Assembly (NCBI RefSeq): GCF_010731855.1 | Contig: NZ_AP022620.1 | Span: 3,286,001-3,350,000, forward strand | From: Mycolicibacterium anyangense | Lineage (GTDB): Bacteria > Actinomycetota > Actinomycetes > Mycobacteriales > Mycobacteriaceae | Length of the DNA stretch: 64,000 nucleotides | Direction of reading: 5' to 3' | Shown: piece by piece, positions 56,272-64,000 of the stretch | How positions within the stretch are numbered: position 1 is the stretch's first letter | Layout of the letters: every line of letters starts with the position of its first letter | Position numbers and translations under genes: made by a program | The notes under the pieces: generated by a model | Database searches by the model: none | What the model was told of the DNA's origin: nothing | The model's input: the letters and a program-made list of their open reading frames with translations, nothing else

Positions 56272-57411
56272 TCACGGTCCCTGATCGAGATGGTAGGGCG
56301 CCACCAACGGATTGGCGGAGGTGTAAGGGCTGGGCAACTGGCCGATCGTCCGGCCCCACTGCATCTCCAACTGGGTCAGGTCTCCCTCGAAGCGGGTCCC
56401 GACGAAGTAGGAGGAATCGATGCGGCTCAACGTGAGATCGATGATCGCACTGAGGTTTCCGTAGTCTCCACGAAACCAGTTGTCCAGCGTCTCGTTGGGG
56501 AACGGGTAGGTGAGCAGACTGCTGAACGACCGTGTCATAGCCGGTCCTGCATCGGCCAGGGACTTGATCACCGGGCTGAGCTCACGCAGTTCCTTGACCA
56601 GATTCTCTTTGGTCTGCTTCACCGAATCCCCCGCGATGGCGCTGAACTGGCCGATCTTGACCAGCGCGTCGGCAAGGTTCGAGCGCTCCTGCTTCAGCAC
56701 CACCAGCGCATTCGGAATGGTGGTCAGTGCCTTGTCCAGCACCGGCTTCTGCGCGGCGAACTTACCCACCACCCGGTTGAGACTGTCCGTCGCACTGATG
56801 ATGTCCGCAGTCTGGCCGTCGATATTCGCGACGAACGTGTCGAGTTGTACGAGGAGGCTGCGAAGATCTTGTTCACGCCCACGCAGCGCAGTGCTGAAGG
56901 TCTGAACAACATCCTGGATCTGGCCGACACCACCGGAGTTCAGCAGCAGCGACACCGCGGACAACGTCTGTTCGGTGGTCGGATATGCCCCCGCGTTGGC
57001 CAGCGGAATCAGCGACCCTTCGTGCAGCCGCCCCTCCGCCGGGACGTTCGTCGGGGGTGCCAGTTCGATATGGGTCGATCCCAGCAGGCTGGTCTGGCCG
57101 ATCTTCGCCGTCGCGTTGGCGGGCAGGTGGACGTCACCGTCGAGCCGCAGGGTCAGCAACGCGTGCCAGCCCTGCCGTTCGATCTCCGTCACGGTGCCCA
57201 CGTTGACGTCGGCCACCCGCACGCGGGCGTTCTGCTGAATGTTGACCACATCGGGCATCTGAACCTGGATCAGGTACGAACCCGGTCCGCCGCCTTTAGT
57301 GCCCGGCAACGGGATTGAGTTCAGTCCTTTCCACCCGCAACCCGACACCACACCCATGATCACTGCCGAAACCAATACGGCTATCGCGCATCGCGATACA
57401 GCGCACTTCAT
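56272..57411 (-). CDS. mceE: Mce family lipoprotein E
   Basis: This 379-residue lipoprotein has a signal peptide and lipobox VVSGC at about residues 21-25, the usual mark of the E subunit (LprK-like). The Mce domain (IQVQMPDVVNIQQNARVRV, VGTVTEIE, GQTSLLGSTHIELAP) is followed by long helices. The ATG overlaps the mceD stop (ATGA). Confidence 0.9.
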   Translation of the reverse strand: MKCAVSRCAIAVLVSAVIMGVVSGCGWKGLNSIPLPGTKGGGPGSYLIQVQMPDVVNIQQNARVRVADVNVGTVTEIERQGWHALLTLRLDGDVHLPANATAKIGQTSLLGSTHIELAPPTNVPAEGRLHEGSLIPLANAGAYPTTEQTLSAVSLLLNSGGVGQIQDVVQTFSTALRGREQDLRSLLVQLDTFVANIDGQTADIISATDSLNRVVGKFAAQKPVLDKALTTIPNALVVLKQERSNLADALVKIGQFSAIAGDSVKQTKENLVKELRELSPVIKSLADAGPAMTRSFSSLLTYPFPNETLDNWFRGDYGNLSAIIDLTLSRIDSSYFVGTRFEGDLTQLEMQWGRTIGQLPSPYTSANPLVAPYHLDQGP

Positions 57412-58748
57412 GATCCCGCCCCGCCCGGCATCATCATGCCGGTCAACCCCGCGCCCGGATTCGTCGCGACCGGATCAGAGGAGCCGGGGGCTTCGGCAGG
57501 CAACGCAGGTTGCGTTCCGGCCGGCGCGGGTCCTTGCGCCGCAGCATCCGCCGGCACAGGGGCAGCCGGGGGAACGTAGTCGGGTCTCATCCAATCCTCG
57601 CTATAGGTGACCTCGTTGGGCCGCGCTGACGCCCCGACCAAAGGATTCATCCCGATGGGTCCGAGGAAGTTGTACTGGCGGTTCTTCACGATCGGCGCCA
57701 GGTACTGCACGCACAGCTTTGCCGACTGTTCGGCGTTGAGCCGCGATGCGGCCTGAACGGCCGAGCAGATGAACTGGATCGGATTCGCGAAATTGGATCC
57801 CGCGATGGCGCCGGTTGGCGCGTCGCCTTGCGCCGGCTGATAGATGTTGGCGTAGTTCTGGATCGTGTTGGGGAACATGTGCAGCGCCTGCTTGATGTCA
57901 TCCAGACTTCCGCCTAACGCCGACGCGATCTGGGCCAGCTTGTCGAAGCTGGTGCCCAACGGTTCCTTGTTGTCGGCGACAAAGCCACGCACGTCGGTCA
58001 GGGCGGTGTTGAGGTCGGAGATCGCTCTACCGACAGCACCGGGATCATCGGCGAGCAGTGTGGTGACGGCGGCGAAGTTGGTGTTCAGCTGCCGCATGAG
58101 ATCGGTGCTGTCGCGCAGCGCCGAAACCAGGATTGCCAGGTTCTTGACGGTGCCGAAGATATCGCCGGAGTGGTCACCGAGAATGGACAACGACTGCGAC
58201 AGCTTGATCACGGTCCGCCGGATGTCGGCTCCCTGGCCCCGCAGGTTGTCGGCGACAGTGTTGACGAAGCTGCCCATCGTGGACACTCCGCCCGGCTCCG
58301 TCGGCTGCAACGTCTGGCTCAGCCTGTCCAGCTGGGTGCGCAGATCGTCCCACTCCACCGGAACCGCAGTGCGGTCGCGGGGAATGACGGCATGGTCGGC
58401 CAGCACAGGGCCGCCGGTATAGGCCGGCGTCAACTGAATCGCACGAGCAGACACCACGGACGGCGACAGGATCACCGCCTTGGCATCGGCCGGGATCCTG
58501 TACTGGTCGTCCACCCAGAACGTGATCTTGGCCTGCCGCGGCTGCGGTTCGATGGTGGCGACCTCGCCCACCGGCACCCCGAGAATGCGAACCTCGTCAC
58601 CCGGGTAGATGCCGTTGCTGTTCTCGAAGTACGCAGTCACCTGTGTTCTCCCGGCACCGGACGTCGATCGGACCGCCACCACCACACCGGCGACCAACGC
58701 GACTGCCAGCAATGCGGCCAATGCCATCCGCCGCACCCGCGGGCTCAC
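57408..58748 (-). CDS. mceD: Mce family protein D
   Basis: This 446-residue protein has an N-terminal anchor and Mce domain (VTAYFENSNGIYPGDEVRILG, VGEVATIEP, VVSARAIQLTPA). The C-terminal part is rich in Pro/Ala and ends GMMMPGGAGS. Its GTG start overlaps the mceC stop (GTGA). Confidence 0.9.
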   Translation of the reverse strand: MSPRVRRMALAALLAVALVAGVVVAVRSTSGAGRTQVTAYFENSNGIYPGDEVRILGVPVGEVATIEPQPRQAKITFWVDDQYRIPADAKAVILSPSVVSARAIQLTPAYTGGPVLADHAVIPRDRTAVPVEWDDLRTQLDRLSQTLQPTEPGGVSTMGSFVNTVADNLRGQGADIRRTVIKLSQSLSILGDHSGDIFGTVKNLAILVSALRDSTDLMRQLNTNFAAVTTLLADDPGAVGRAISDLNTALTDVRGFVADNKEPLGTSFDKLAQIASALGGSLDDIKQALHMFPNTIQNYANIYQPAQGDAPTGAIAGSNFANPIQFICSAVQAASRLNAEQSAKLCVQYLAPIVKNRQYNFLGPIGMNPLVGASARPNEVTYSEDWMRPDYVPPAAPVPADAAAQGPAPAGTQPALPAEAPGSSDPVATNPGAGLTGMMMPGGAGS

Positions 58749-60040
58749 GAGCCGGGCTCCGCGGTCGGGGCGACCTCACCAGGCGCCAGAACCTGGAATG
58801 GGGTCGGCGTAGGCGCCGGGAGGGGTGAGCCCGCCGGCGGACCGGGAGGCGGGCCACCCGGGGGCGGCGCCGGCAACGGCTCACGATAGGGGTACCGGGG
58901 ATCTCCAGGATTGCCGGTGATGGCATCGGGCAGATTCAGATTCGGCTCGCCACCTTGCCCGGTCCGTGGGAACGGCATTGGCAATGCTGGTGTCGCGGGC
59001 TGGCCGGTCTGAGGATTGTGAAGCTGACTGGGCAGCAACACACTCGGATCCAGTCCCAGATCGGAGAAGGCGGCATCGATGAACGGTTGTACGAACTGAC
59101 CGGGCATCAAGTTGGCGATGTAGGAACTGAACCAGGGCCCGGACGACACCGACTCACCGAGTGCGAGCGCGTAGGCGTTCAACCGGTGCAATGAGAGCTG
59201 AATCCGCTCCTTGCGGTTTGCGAGAATGCCCAGAACAACGTTGAGCCGATCGATCGTCGGGCGGAACGTCTCACGGTTCTCGCCCACAAACCCGGACAGC
59301 TGCTTGGACACTGCCGACAAGTTGCCGGCGATCTGGTCCAATGCCGCGCTTTCGTTCCGCAACTGGCCGAGCAGAGCGTTACTGTCCGAGATCAGGCTGA
59401 CCACCTGATCGCTGCGGGCAGCCAGGACTTTGGTCGCCTTGTTCGCATTGGCCAGCAAGGTGCGCAGCTGCTCATCGCGATTGTTCAGCGACGTCGAAAA
59501 CCTGGCCAACCCCTGCACTGCCACCTGCAACTCCGGTGGTGTCTTGGAAAACGTCTCCGCCAGCGTCGACAACGAGGTGGAGAGTTGGTCGGTGTTGATG
59601 GCCTCGACCGTCGAACTCAGATCACCGAGGGCATCGGCCAACTGATAGGGCGGCGTGGTGCGATCCAGCGGAATCGGCCCCGACAGGTTACCGTCACCTC
59701 GGGGAACGACTTCCAGGATCTTGCTCCCCAGCAGGCTCTTGGTCTTGATGATCGCTTCGGTTCGCTCGCCCAGCCGAATCGTTTTGTCCACCTTGAAGTT
59801 CACTACCACCCGGTTGCCATCGAGCTTCACGCTGGAGACCTGACCGACCTTGTAACCGGAGACCTGCACGGCGGAATTTGTGTTCAGCCCGCCTGCCTCG
59901 GAGAAGTAGGCGGTGTATTGCTTGTCCGAATTCAAGAACGGCAGGTTGCGATACTGCAGTGCGATCAGCACCGCGAGTAGCGTCAGGCCCAAGCCGATGG
60001 CGCCGACCACGATGGGATTGCGCTCGGAGAACGATTTCAC
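58745..60040 (-). CDS. mceC: Mce family protein C
   Basis: Taken from the GTG at 60040 (KSFSERNPIVVG), which overlaps the mceB stop as GTGA, it has 431 residues; an ATG at 60052 is possible. Anchor at about 10-27. Mce domain with YTAYFSEAGGLNTNSAVQVSG and KSLLGSKILEVVP. The tail is strongly proline-rich (LPAPPPGGPPPGPP), as usual for the C subunit. Confidence 0.9.
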   Translation of the reverse strand: MKSFSERNPIVVGAIGLGLTLLAVLIALQYRNLPFLNSDKQYTAYFSEAGGLNTNSAVQVSGYKVGQVSSVKLDGNRVVVNFKVDKTIRLGERTEAIIKTKSLLGSKILEVVPRGDGNLSGPIPLDRTTPPYQLADALGDLSSTVEAINTDQLSTSLSTLAETFSKTPPELQVAVQGLARFSTSLNNRDEQLRTLLANANKATKVLAARSDQVVSLISDSNALLGQLRNESAALDQIAGNLSAVSKQLSGFVGENRETFRPTIDRLNVVLGILANRKERIQLSLHRLNAYALALGESVSSGPWFSSYIANLMPGQFVQPFIDAAFSDLGLDPSVLLPSQLHNPQTGQPATPALPMPFPRTGQGGEPNLNLPDAITGNPGDPRYPYREPLPAPPPGGPPPGPPAGSPLPAPTPTPFQVLAPGEVAPTAEPGS

Positions 60041-61065
60041 TTTGGCGCACACCGTCCTGTGGTTTGACCGGCGACCTTGATGTACACCGGCTGGCCACCC
60101 TTACCGTTGACTTTCAGAGTGATGTCACACAGGTAGAAACTGAAGTAGTCCCCGTAGAGTCCCTGCCTGCTCAACAACTTGTATTTCTCGGGCAGATTGT
60201 TGATCAGATTGTCGACGTAGTCACGGTCGGCAACGACGAGCGTCGAGGACCGATCCGTCTGCTTCAGAACATCTTTCAACGGTTCCCTGGCCTGCGCTAG
60301 TAGGTCGGCAAAGGTACCGGTGGCATCGTTGGTGTAGGCCAAGCCGGCAGCGATCTCCGAGCGGCGGTCCGCGAGCCCCTTGACCAGATCCGACAACGAC
60401 GTGATCGCCTTGTCGAACTGATCGGTCTGGTCACCCAGTGATCCGAGTACCGTATTCAGGTTGGAAATAACCTGGCCGATCAACTCGTCGCGGTCGGCCA
60501 GCGTGTTGGTCACCGATGCGGTCTGGGTCAGAAACGAACCAATGGTGTCGCCCTGACCCTGGAACGCGGAAATCAGTTGCCCGGTGAGCTCATTGACCTG
60601 ATCAGGGTTCAACGCGCGGAACAGCGGCCGGAAGCCGCCGATCAGCGAATCCAGATCAAGAGCGGGCGCGGTATTCGCCAACGGAATGGTGCCGCCCGGT
60701 GGCAGGATCTTGGTTCCCCCGGCGCCTTCTTCCAAGGCCAGATAGCGGCCGCCGGCAAGATTGTCGTACCGGATCACCGCTCGGCTTCCCTCGGTCAGTA
60801 CCACCGACGGATCGGCCGAGAACTCAACGTCGACAACCGCATCCGGCTGAACCGTGATGCTCTTCACCTTGCCGACCTCGACGCCGCCGATCCGCACGAA
60901 GTTGCCACCGGCGAGCCCGGTGACATTGGTGAAGAGCGCCCGGTAGGTCTTGCCCTCGTCGAAGCGGAGCTGCCCGAAGATGGCGAACAGCGCGAACATC
61001 CCGAACAGGCAGGTGGCGGCGAAGACACCGAGACGCCACAGGGTCCCTGTCAGACTGGCTCTCAC
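60037..61065 (-). CDS. mceB: Mce family protein B
   Basis: The start is the GTG at 61065 with AAGGA eight bases upstream, after a short overlap with mceA. The 342-residue product has an anchor at about 8-30 and an Mce domain (YRALFTNVTGLAGGNFVRIGG, RYDNLAGGRYLALEEG). Helical repeats and a short cysteine-bearing C-terminus (TTGRCAPK) follow. The length is typical. Confidence 0.9.
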   Translation of the reverse strand: MRASLTGTLWRLGVFAATCLFGMFALFAIFGQLRFDEGKTYRALFTNVTGLAGGNFVRIGGVEVGKVKSITVQPDAVVDVEFSADPSVVLTEGSRAVIRYDNLAGGRYLALEEGAGGTKILPPGGTIPLANTAPALDLDSLIGGFRPLFRALNPDQVNELTGQLISAFQGQGDTIGSFLTQTASVTNTLADRDELIGQVISNLNTVLGSLGDQTDQFDKAITSLSDLVKGLADRRSEIAAGLAYTNDATGTFADLLAQAREPLKDVLKQTDRSSTLVVADRDYVDNLINNLPEKYKLLSRQGLYGDYFSFYLCDITLKVNGKGGQPVYIKVAGQTTGRCAPK

Positions 61066-61093
61066 AACGTCATTCCTTCGTTGGCCGGACGCA

Positions 61094-62554
61094 TCACGGC
61101 GTAGGGGTGGCACTGTCGGGTGCTGCGGGCGCTACTGGCGGCGGCGGTGCGGAGAACACCGCTGGTGCCTGATCCGGTGGGATCTTCCCGGGCGCCACCG
61201 GTGTGCCCGGAACAGGGACCGGAGGCGGCGTACCAGCGGGTGGGATACCGGGCCACAGCGGGACACCGCCAGGTCCGTACAGGGCAGCACCGTAGGGCGG
61301 CATACCCGGCGCCGTCACCGGTCCGGGGGCAGGCCCTGGCAGGCACTTGCGAATGCTGGGGGGCTGCGGAACTGCCCGTGTCGCAGGGAGATAGTCCACC
61401 CAGCAGGGATGACCGATGCCGGGGTTGGGGCGCCAGTCAAGGCCGGTTCCAAAGCCGGTGTTGGTGATCAATTGGCGCACCGGGAACATCTTGGTGACGT
61501 CGGGCAACGAACCACAGCCAGGCTTACCCCCGGGGCCACCCTTGGCCTTCACCATCGGCAGGTTGTCCGGATATTGGTAGGGGTCGTCGCCGAGGAGGAT
61601 CGCAGAGTCGGTGATCTCCGAGTATCCATTTCCACCGGTGGAGGCGAGGAAGTCCGGTAAGCCGTTGTAGGCGCCGACCAGCGTGCAGGTGATCTCCGGG
61701 TCGTACTTCAGCAGCAGCGCGGTCGTCGGCTCAAGCGTGTTGATCGCATCGATGAAGTTCTGCTTGTTCGATCCGAGAACGTTGATCCCAGTGTCGGCAA
61801 ATCCAATCGTGCTGAGCAACAGCGAATCCAGCGCGGTGGCGTGGCCTGCGATGGTCGCACTCGTGGTGCTGGCCGCATCGAGGATGCGGACGATATCGTC
61901 GGCCGCTCCGCCGTAGGCATCACTGACTCCTTTGAGTGCCTGCCAGTCCTGTCTGATCGCCTCGCTGCGCGGATTGAGCTGCAGCAGAAGCTGATTGCCG
62001 TCAGTGATGGCCTCGCCGATCCGTTCACCCTGGCCGCGGAAACCATCCGAAAGGGTGGTCAGAACCGCGTTGAGCTTCGAGGAATCGACCTGATCCAACA
62101 GCCCTACCAGATTCTGGAAGACGGTGTTGACCTCGGTGGTGACATTGCGCGAGCGCAGCACCGCGCCGGCAGCCAGTCGCTTCGCACTGGGGTCATCCGG
62201 ATAGACGAGGTCGACGAATTTGGATCCGAAGGCGGTGGTGGCCCGGATCTGCGCACCCACGTTGGCCGGGATGTATTTGATCTGGTCTGCTGCGATATCG
62301 AGCTTGAGATCGACGCCGTCAGAGCCACCTCGGACGTCGGCCACCTGGCCGACCTGGATGCCATTGAGCATGACCTTGCCACCCGGTTCCATCACCAGAC
62401 CAGCCCGGTCAGAGGTCAGTGTCACTGGCACAACGGAATTGAAGGATCCACGATAGAGGGCGACGGTGAGCGCCACTGCGGCCGCGAGGGCCACCACAAG
62501 GATGAGCGTGCACCACCCTGGCTTGAGAGTGCGTTCTCCGGGTCTGGGTTCCAT
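61094..62554 (-). CDS. mceA: Mce family protein A
   Basis: This 486-residue first Mce subunit has a membrane anchor at about 15-35 and an Mce domain (VTLTSDRAGLVMEPGGKVMLNG, VGQVADVRG, TAFGSKFVDLVYP). A long helical region follows and then a proline-rich C-terminus (PPAGTPPPVPVPGTP). It follows yrbEB by 3 bp. Confidence 0.9.
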   Translation of the reverse strand: MEPRPGERTLKPGWCTLILVVALAAAVALTVALYRGSFNSVVPVTLTSDRAGLVMEPGGKVMLNGIQVGQVADVRGGSDGVDLKLDIAADQIKYIPANVGAQIRATTAFGSKFVDLVYPDDPSAKRLAAGAVLRSRNVTTEVNTVFQNLVGLLDQVDSSKLNAVLTTLSDGFRGQGERIGEAITDGNQLLLQLNPRSEAIRQDWQALKGVSDAYGGAADDIVRILDAASTTSATIAGHATALDSLLLSTIGFADTGINVLGSNKQNFIDAINTLEPTTALLLKYDPEITCTLVGAYNGLPDFLASTGGNGYSEITDSAILLGDDPYQYPDNLPMVKAKGGPGGKPGCGSLPDVTKMFPVRQLITNTGFGTGLDWRPNPGIGHPCWVDYLPATRAVPQPPSIRKCLPGPAPGPVTAPGMPPYGAALYGPGGVPLWPGIPPAGTPPPVPVPGTPVAPGKIPPDQAPAVFSAPPPPVAPAAPDSATPTP

Positions 62555-62557
62555 GGG

Positions 62558-63418
62558 CTACGACGCCAGATGGAAGTTACCGGACTGGCCGTAGATGGCC
62601 AGCGATGTCAACAGATTGACGAAGACCAGTGATACCAGCGAGGCGCGGACCGCCCGGCCGACAGCCTCCCCGACGCCAGCCGGTCCGCCGGAAGCCGTGT
62701 AGCCGTAATAGGTGTGAATCAGCATGATCCCGATTGCCATCATGATGACCTGGACGAAGGACCACATCAGGTCGGCAGGGATGAGGAAGGTGTTGAAGTA
62801 GTGGTCGTAGACACCGGTCGACTGGCCATAGACCATGGTGGTCCCCAACCGGGCGGCCAGGAATGACATCACCACTGCGACGCAGTACAGCGGGATCACC
62901 ACGATGACCCCGGTGAAGACCCGGGTGGAAGCCAGGTAGGCAATTGAGCGCACCCCCATCACTTCAAGGGCGTCGATCTCCTCGGAGATTCGCATCGCTC
63001 CCAACTGCGCAGTGGCACCGGCCCCAATGGTGGCAGCGAGCGCAATGCCTGCGGTCACCGGAGCGATCAGGCGAACATTGGCGTAGGCAGAGATGAACCC
63101 CGTCAACGCCTCGACGCCGATTCCGGACAACTGGTTGTAGCCCTGAACCGCGATCAGCGCGCCAGCGGACAGGGTGAGGAAACCGATGACCACCACTGTG
63201 CCACCGACGAGGGCTAGGGCTCCGGTGCCCAGGCTCATCTGCGCGATCAGCCGGATGATTTCGGACTTGTAGTGGATCAGCGCATCACCGATTGACCGTA
63301 AGGTCCTGCCGTAGAACGCTGTTTGGATTCCGATGCGATCCCAGGTGCCGACAACCGGGGCGAACACTCGCCGGACCCTGAGGAATGGCGCGGAAGGAAC
63401 GCTTGCTCTGCTACTCAC
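62558..63418 (-). CDS. yrbEB: YrbE/MlaE-family permease B
   Basis: This 286-residue integral membrane permease (DUF140/MlaE) starts at the GTG overlapping the yrbEA stop (GTGA). Five to six transmembrane segments are visible. The family loop ATAQLGAMRISEEIDALEVMGV, which contacts the Mkl ATPase, is present, as is YGYTASGGPAGVGEAVGRAVR near the end. With YrbEA it forms the inner-membrane permease of the Mce transporter. The ATPase is not encoded in the window. Confidence 0.93.
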   Translation of the reverse strand: MSSRASVPSAPFLRVRRVFAPVVGTWDRIGIQTAFYGRTLRSIGDALIHYKSEIIRLIAQMSLGTGALALVGGTVVVIGFLTLSAGALIAVQGYNQLSGIGVEALTGFISAYANVRLIAPVTAGIALAATIGAGATAQLGAMRISEEIDALEVMGVRSIAYLASTRVFTGVIVVIPLYCVAVVMSFLAARLGTTMVYGQSTGVYDHYFNTFLIPADLMWSFVQVIMMAIGIMLIHTYYGYTASGGPAGVGEAVGRAVRASLVSLVFVNLLTSLAIYGQSGNFHLAS

Positions 63419-64000
63419 TGCGGCCCTCCGAACTGCACTGCTGTGATCAGTACGTTGATGACGTAGAGCGAGATGAACGAATACACGACAGTCTCGTTGA
63501 CGGCATTGCCCACGCCCGCGGGTCCACCCCCGACCGAAATGCCCTTGTAGCAGCCGATAAGGCTGGCTGCCAGGCCGAACAGCGCCGCCTTGATGAACGC
63601 GACCGCGATGTCTGTTGCACCGGTGATGACAGTCAGTCCGGCGGCATAGGCTCCGGGCGTGACGTTCTGAACAAACACAGCGAACCAGAAGGACCCGGCC
63701 AGCGTGGCGACCGAAACGATGGCCGCCAACAGCGTTGCTATCACGGTTGCTGCGCAAACCCTTGGAACGACCAAAGATTGGATTGGATTGATTCCGAGCA
63801 CACGCAGCGCATCGAGTTCCTCACGGATGGTCCTCGACCCGAGATCGGCGCAGATGGCCGTCGACGCCGCTCCCGCCACAACCAGAACAGTCACGATCGG
63901 ACCGAGCTGAGCCAACGTGATACCCGTTGCCGCGCCGGCGAAGTCGGACGCGCCGAAGTCGACGAGCAGGACGTTGAGGGTGAACGAGGACAGGACCGTG
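63415..64000 (-). CDS. yrbEA: YrbE/MlaE-family permease A (5' end outside window)
   Basis: The frame runs to the right edge, so the N-terminus is missing; about 194 residues are visible. SSFTLNVLLVDFGASDFAG, VTVLVVAGAASTAICADLG, and SRTIREELDALRVLGI (the ATPase-contact loop) identify it. CYKGISVGGGPAGVGNAVNET is the C-terminal family motif. It is the first gene visible of the mce operon, and its promoter lies beyond the window. Confidence 0.93.
   Translation of the reverse strand, partial: TVLSSFTLNVLLVDFGASDFAGAATGITLAQLGPIVTVLVVAGAASTAICADLGSRTIREELDALRVLGINPIQSLVVPRVCAATVIATLLAAIVSVATLAGSFWFAVFVQNVTPGAYAAGLTVITGATDIAVAFIKAALFGLAASLIGCYKGISVGGGPAGVGNAVNETVVYSFISLYVINVLITAVQFGGPQ

Noticed and set aside
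61066..61113. Longer N-terminus for MceB
   Set aside because: It lies in the mceA end, and the GTG at 61065 has a proper ribosome site and places the anchor as in other MceB proteins.

Overview
The window is high-GC chromosomal DNA from a mycobacterium, most likely a rapid grower of the Mycolicibacterium type. The support is an encapsulin/DyP pair, an mce operon with yrbE permeases, an LpqH-like 19 kDa lipoprotein, a PGRS glycine-rich protein, a DUF222/HNH protein, and gene order. From memory of the M. tuberculosis map, positions 1 to about 45750 run colinear (inverted) with Rv0813c to Rv0775, with several local replacements. Synteny statements rest on recall, not on a search.

Layout. 1-5890: the end of a nitrobindin-like gene, a small lipoprotein, a polar amino-acid ABC importer (ATPase, permease, binding protein), an aminotransferase IV gene followed by a possible 13-codon ORF and a compound hairpin, a YgfZ-type protein and a DUF3073 protein. 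5906-42027: the de novo purine genes purM, purF, purL, purQ, purS, purC and purB, all on the minus strand but dispersed. Between them lie unrelated genes: amidohydrolase, NmrA-like SDR, CPBP protease, large membrane hydrolase, antiporter, M18 aminopeptidase, DyP peroxidase plus encapsulin nanocompartment, metallo-hydrolase, SDR, DUF2334, peroxidase, S9 peptidase and P450. Within the sub-operons, genes are commonly joined by 4-nt ATGA/GTGA overlaps. 31209-39373 is an accessory insertion between the membrane-protein and P450 genes. It holds two fused gene remnants and a 2481-residue secreted PGRS protein containing two seven-bladed YVTN beta-propellers.

42053-45746: DUF429, DUF222/HNH, and a TetR-SDR pair with a palindrome in front. 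45844-53132: a mostly catabolic and regulatory block with an ACMSD-like amidohydrolase, a mycothiol-isomerase-like protein, a double CoA-transferase, two paralogous TetR regulators, an LpqH-like lipoprotein, and a tandem Phd-like protein coupled to a small membrane protein. 53136-64000: the 3' end of an mce operon read right to left: yrbEA (cut by the window edge), yrbEB, mceA-F, two Mce-associated genes and a CAP-domain secreted protein.

The most unusual items are the PGRS/double-propeller protein with its internal ~1.66 kb module duplication, the remnant junction next to it, the coupled tandem-Phd/membrane pair, and the short ORF behind a near-perfect anti-Shine-Dalgarno complement.
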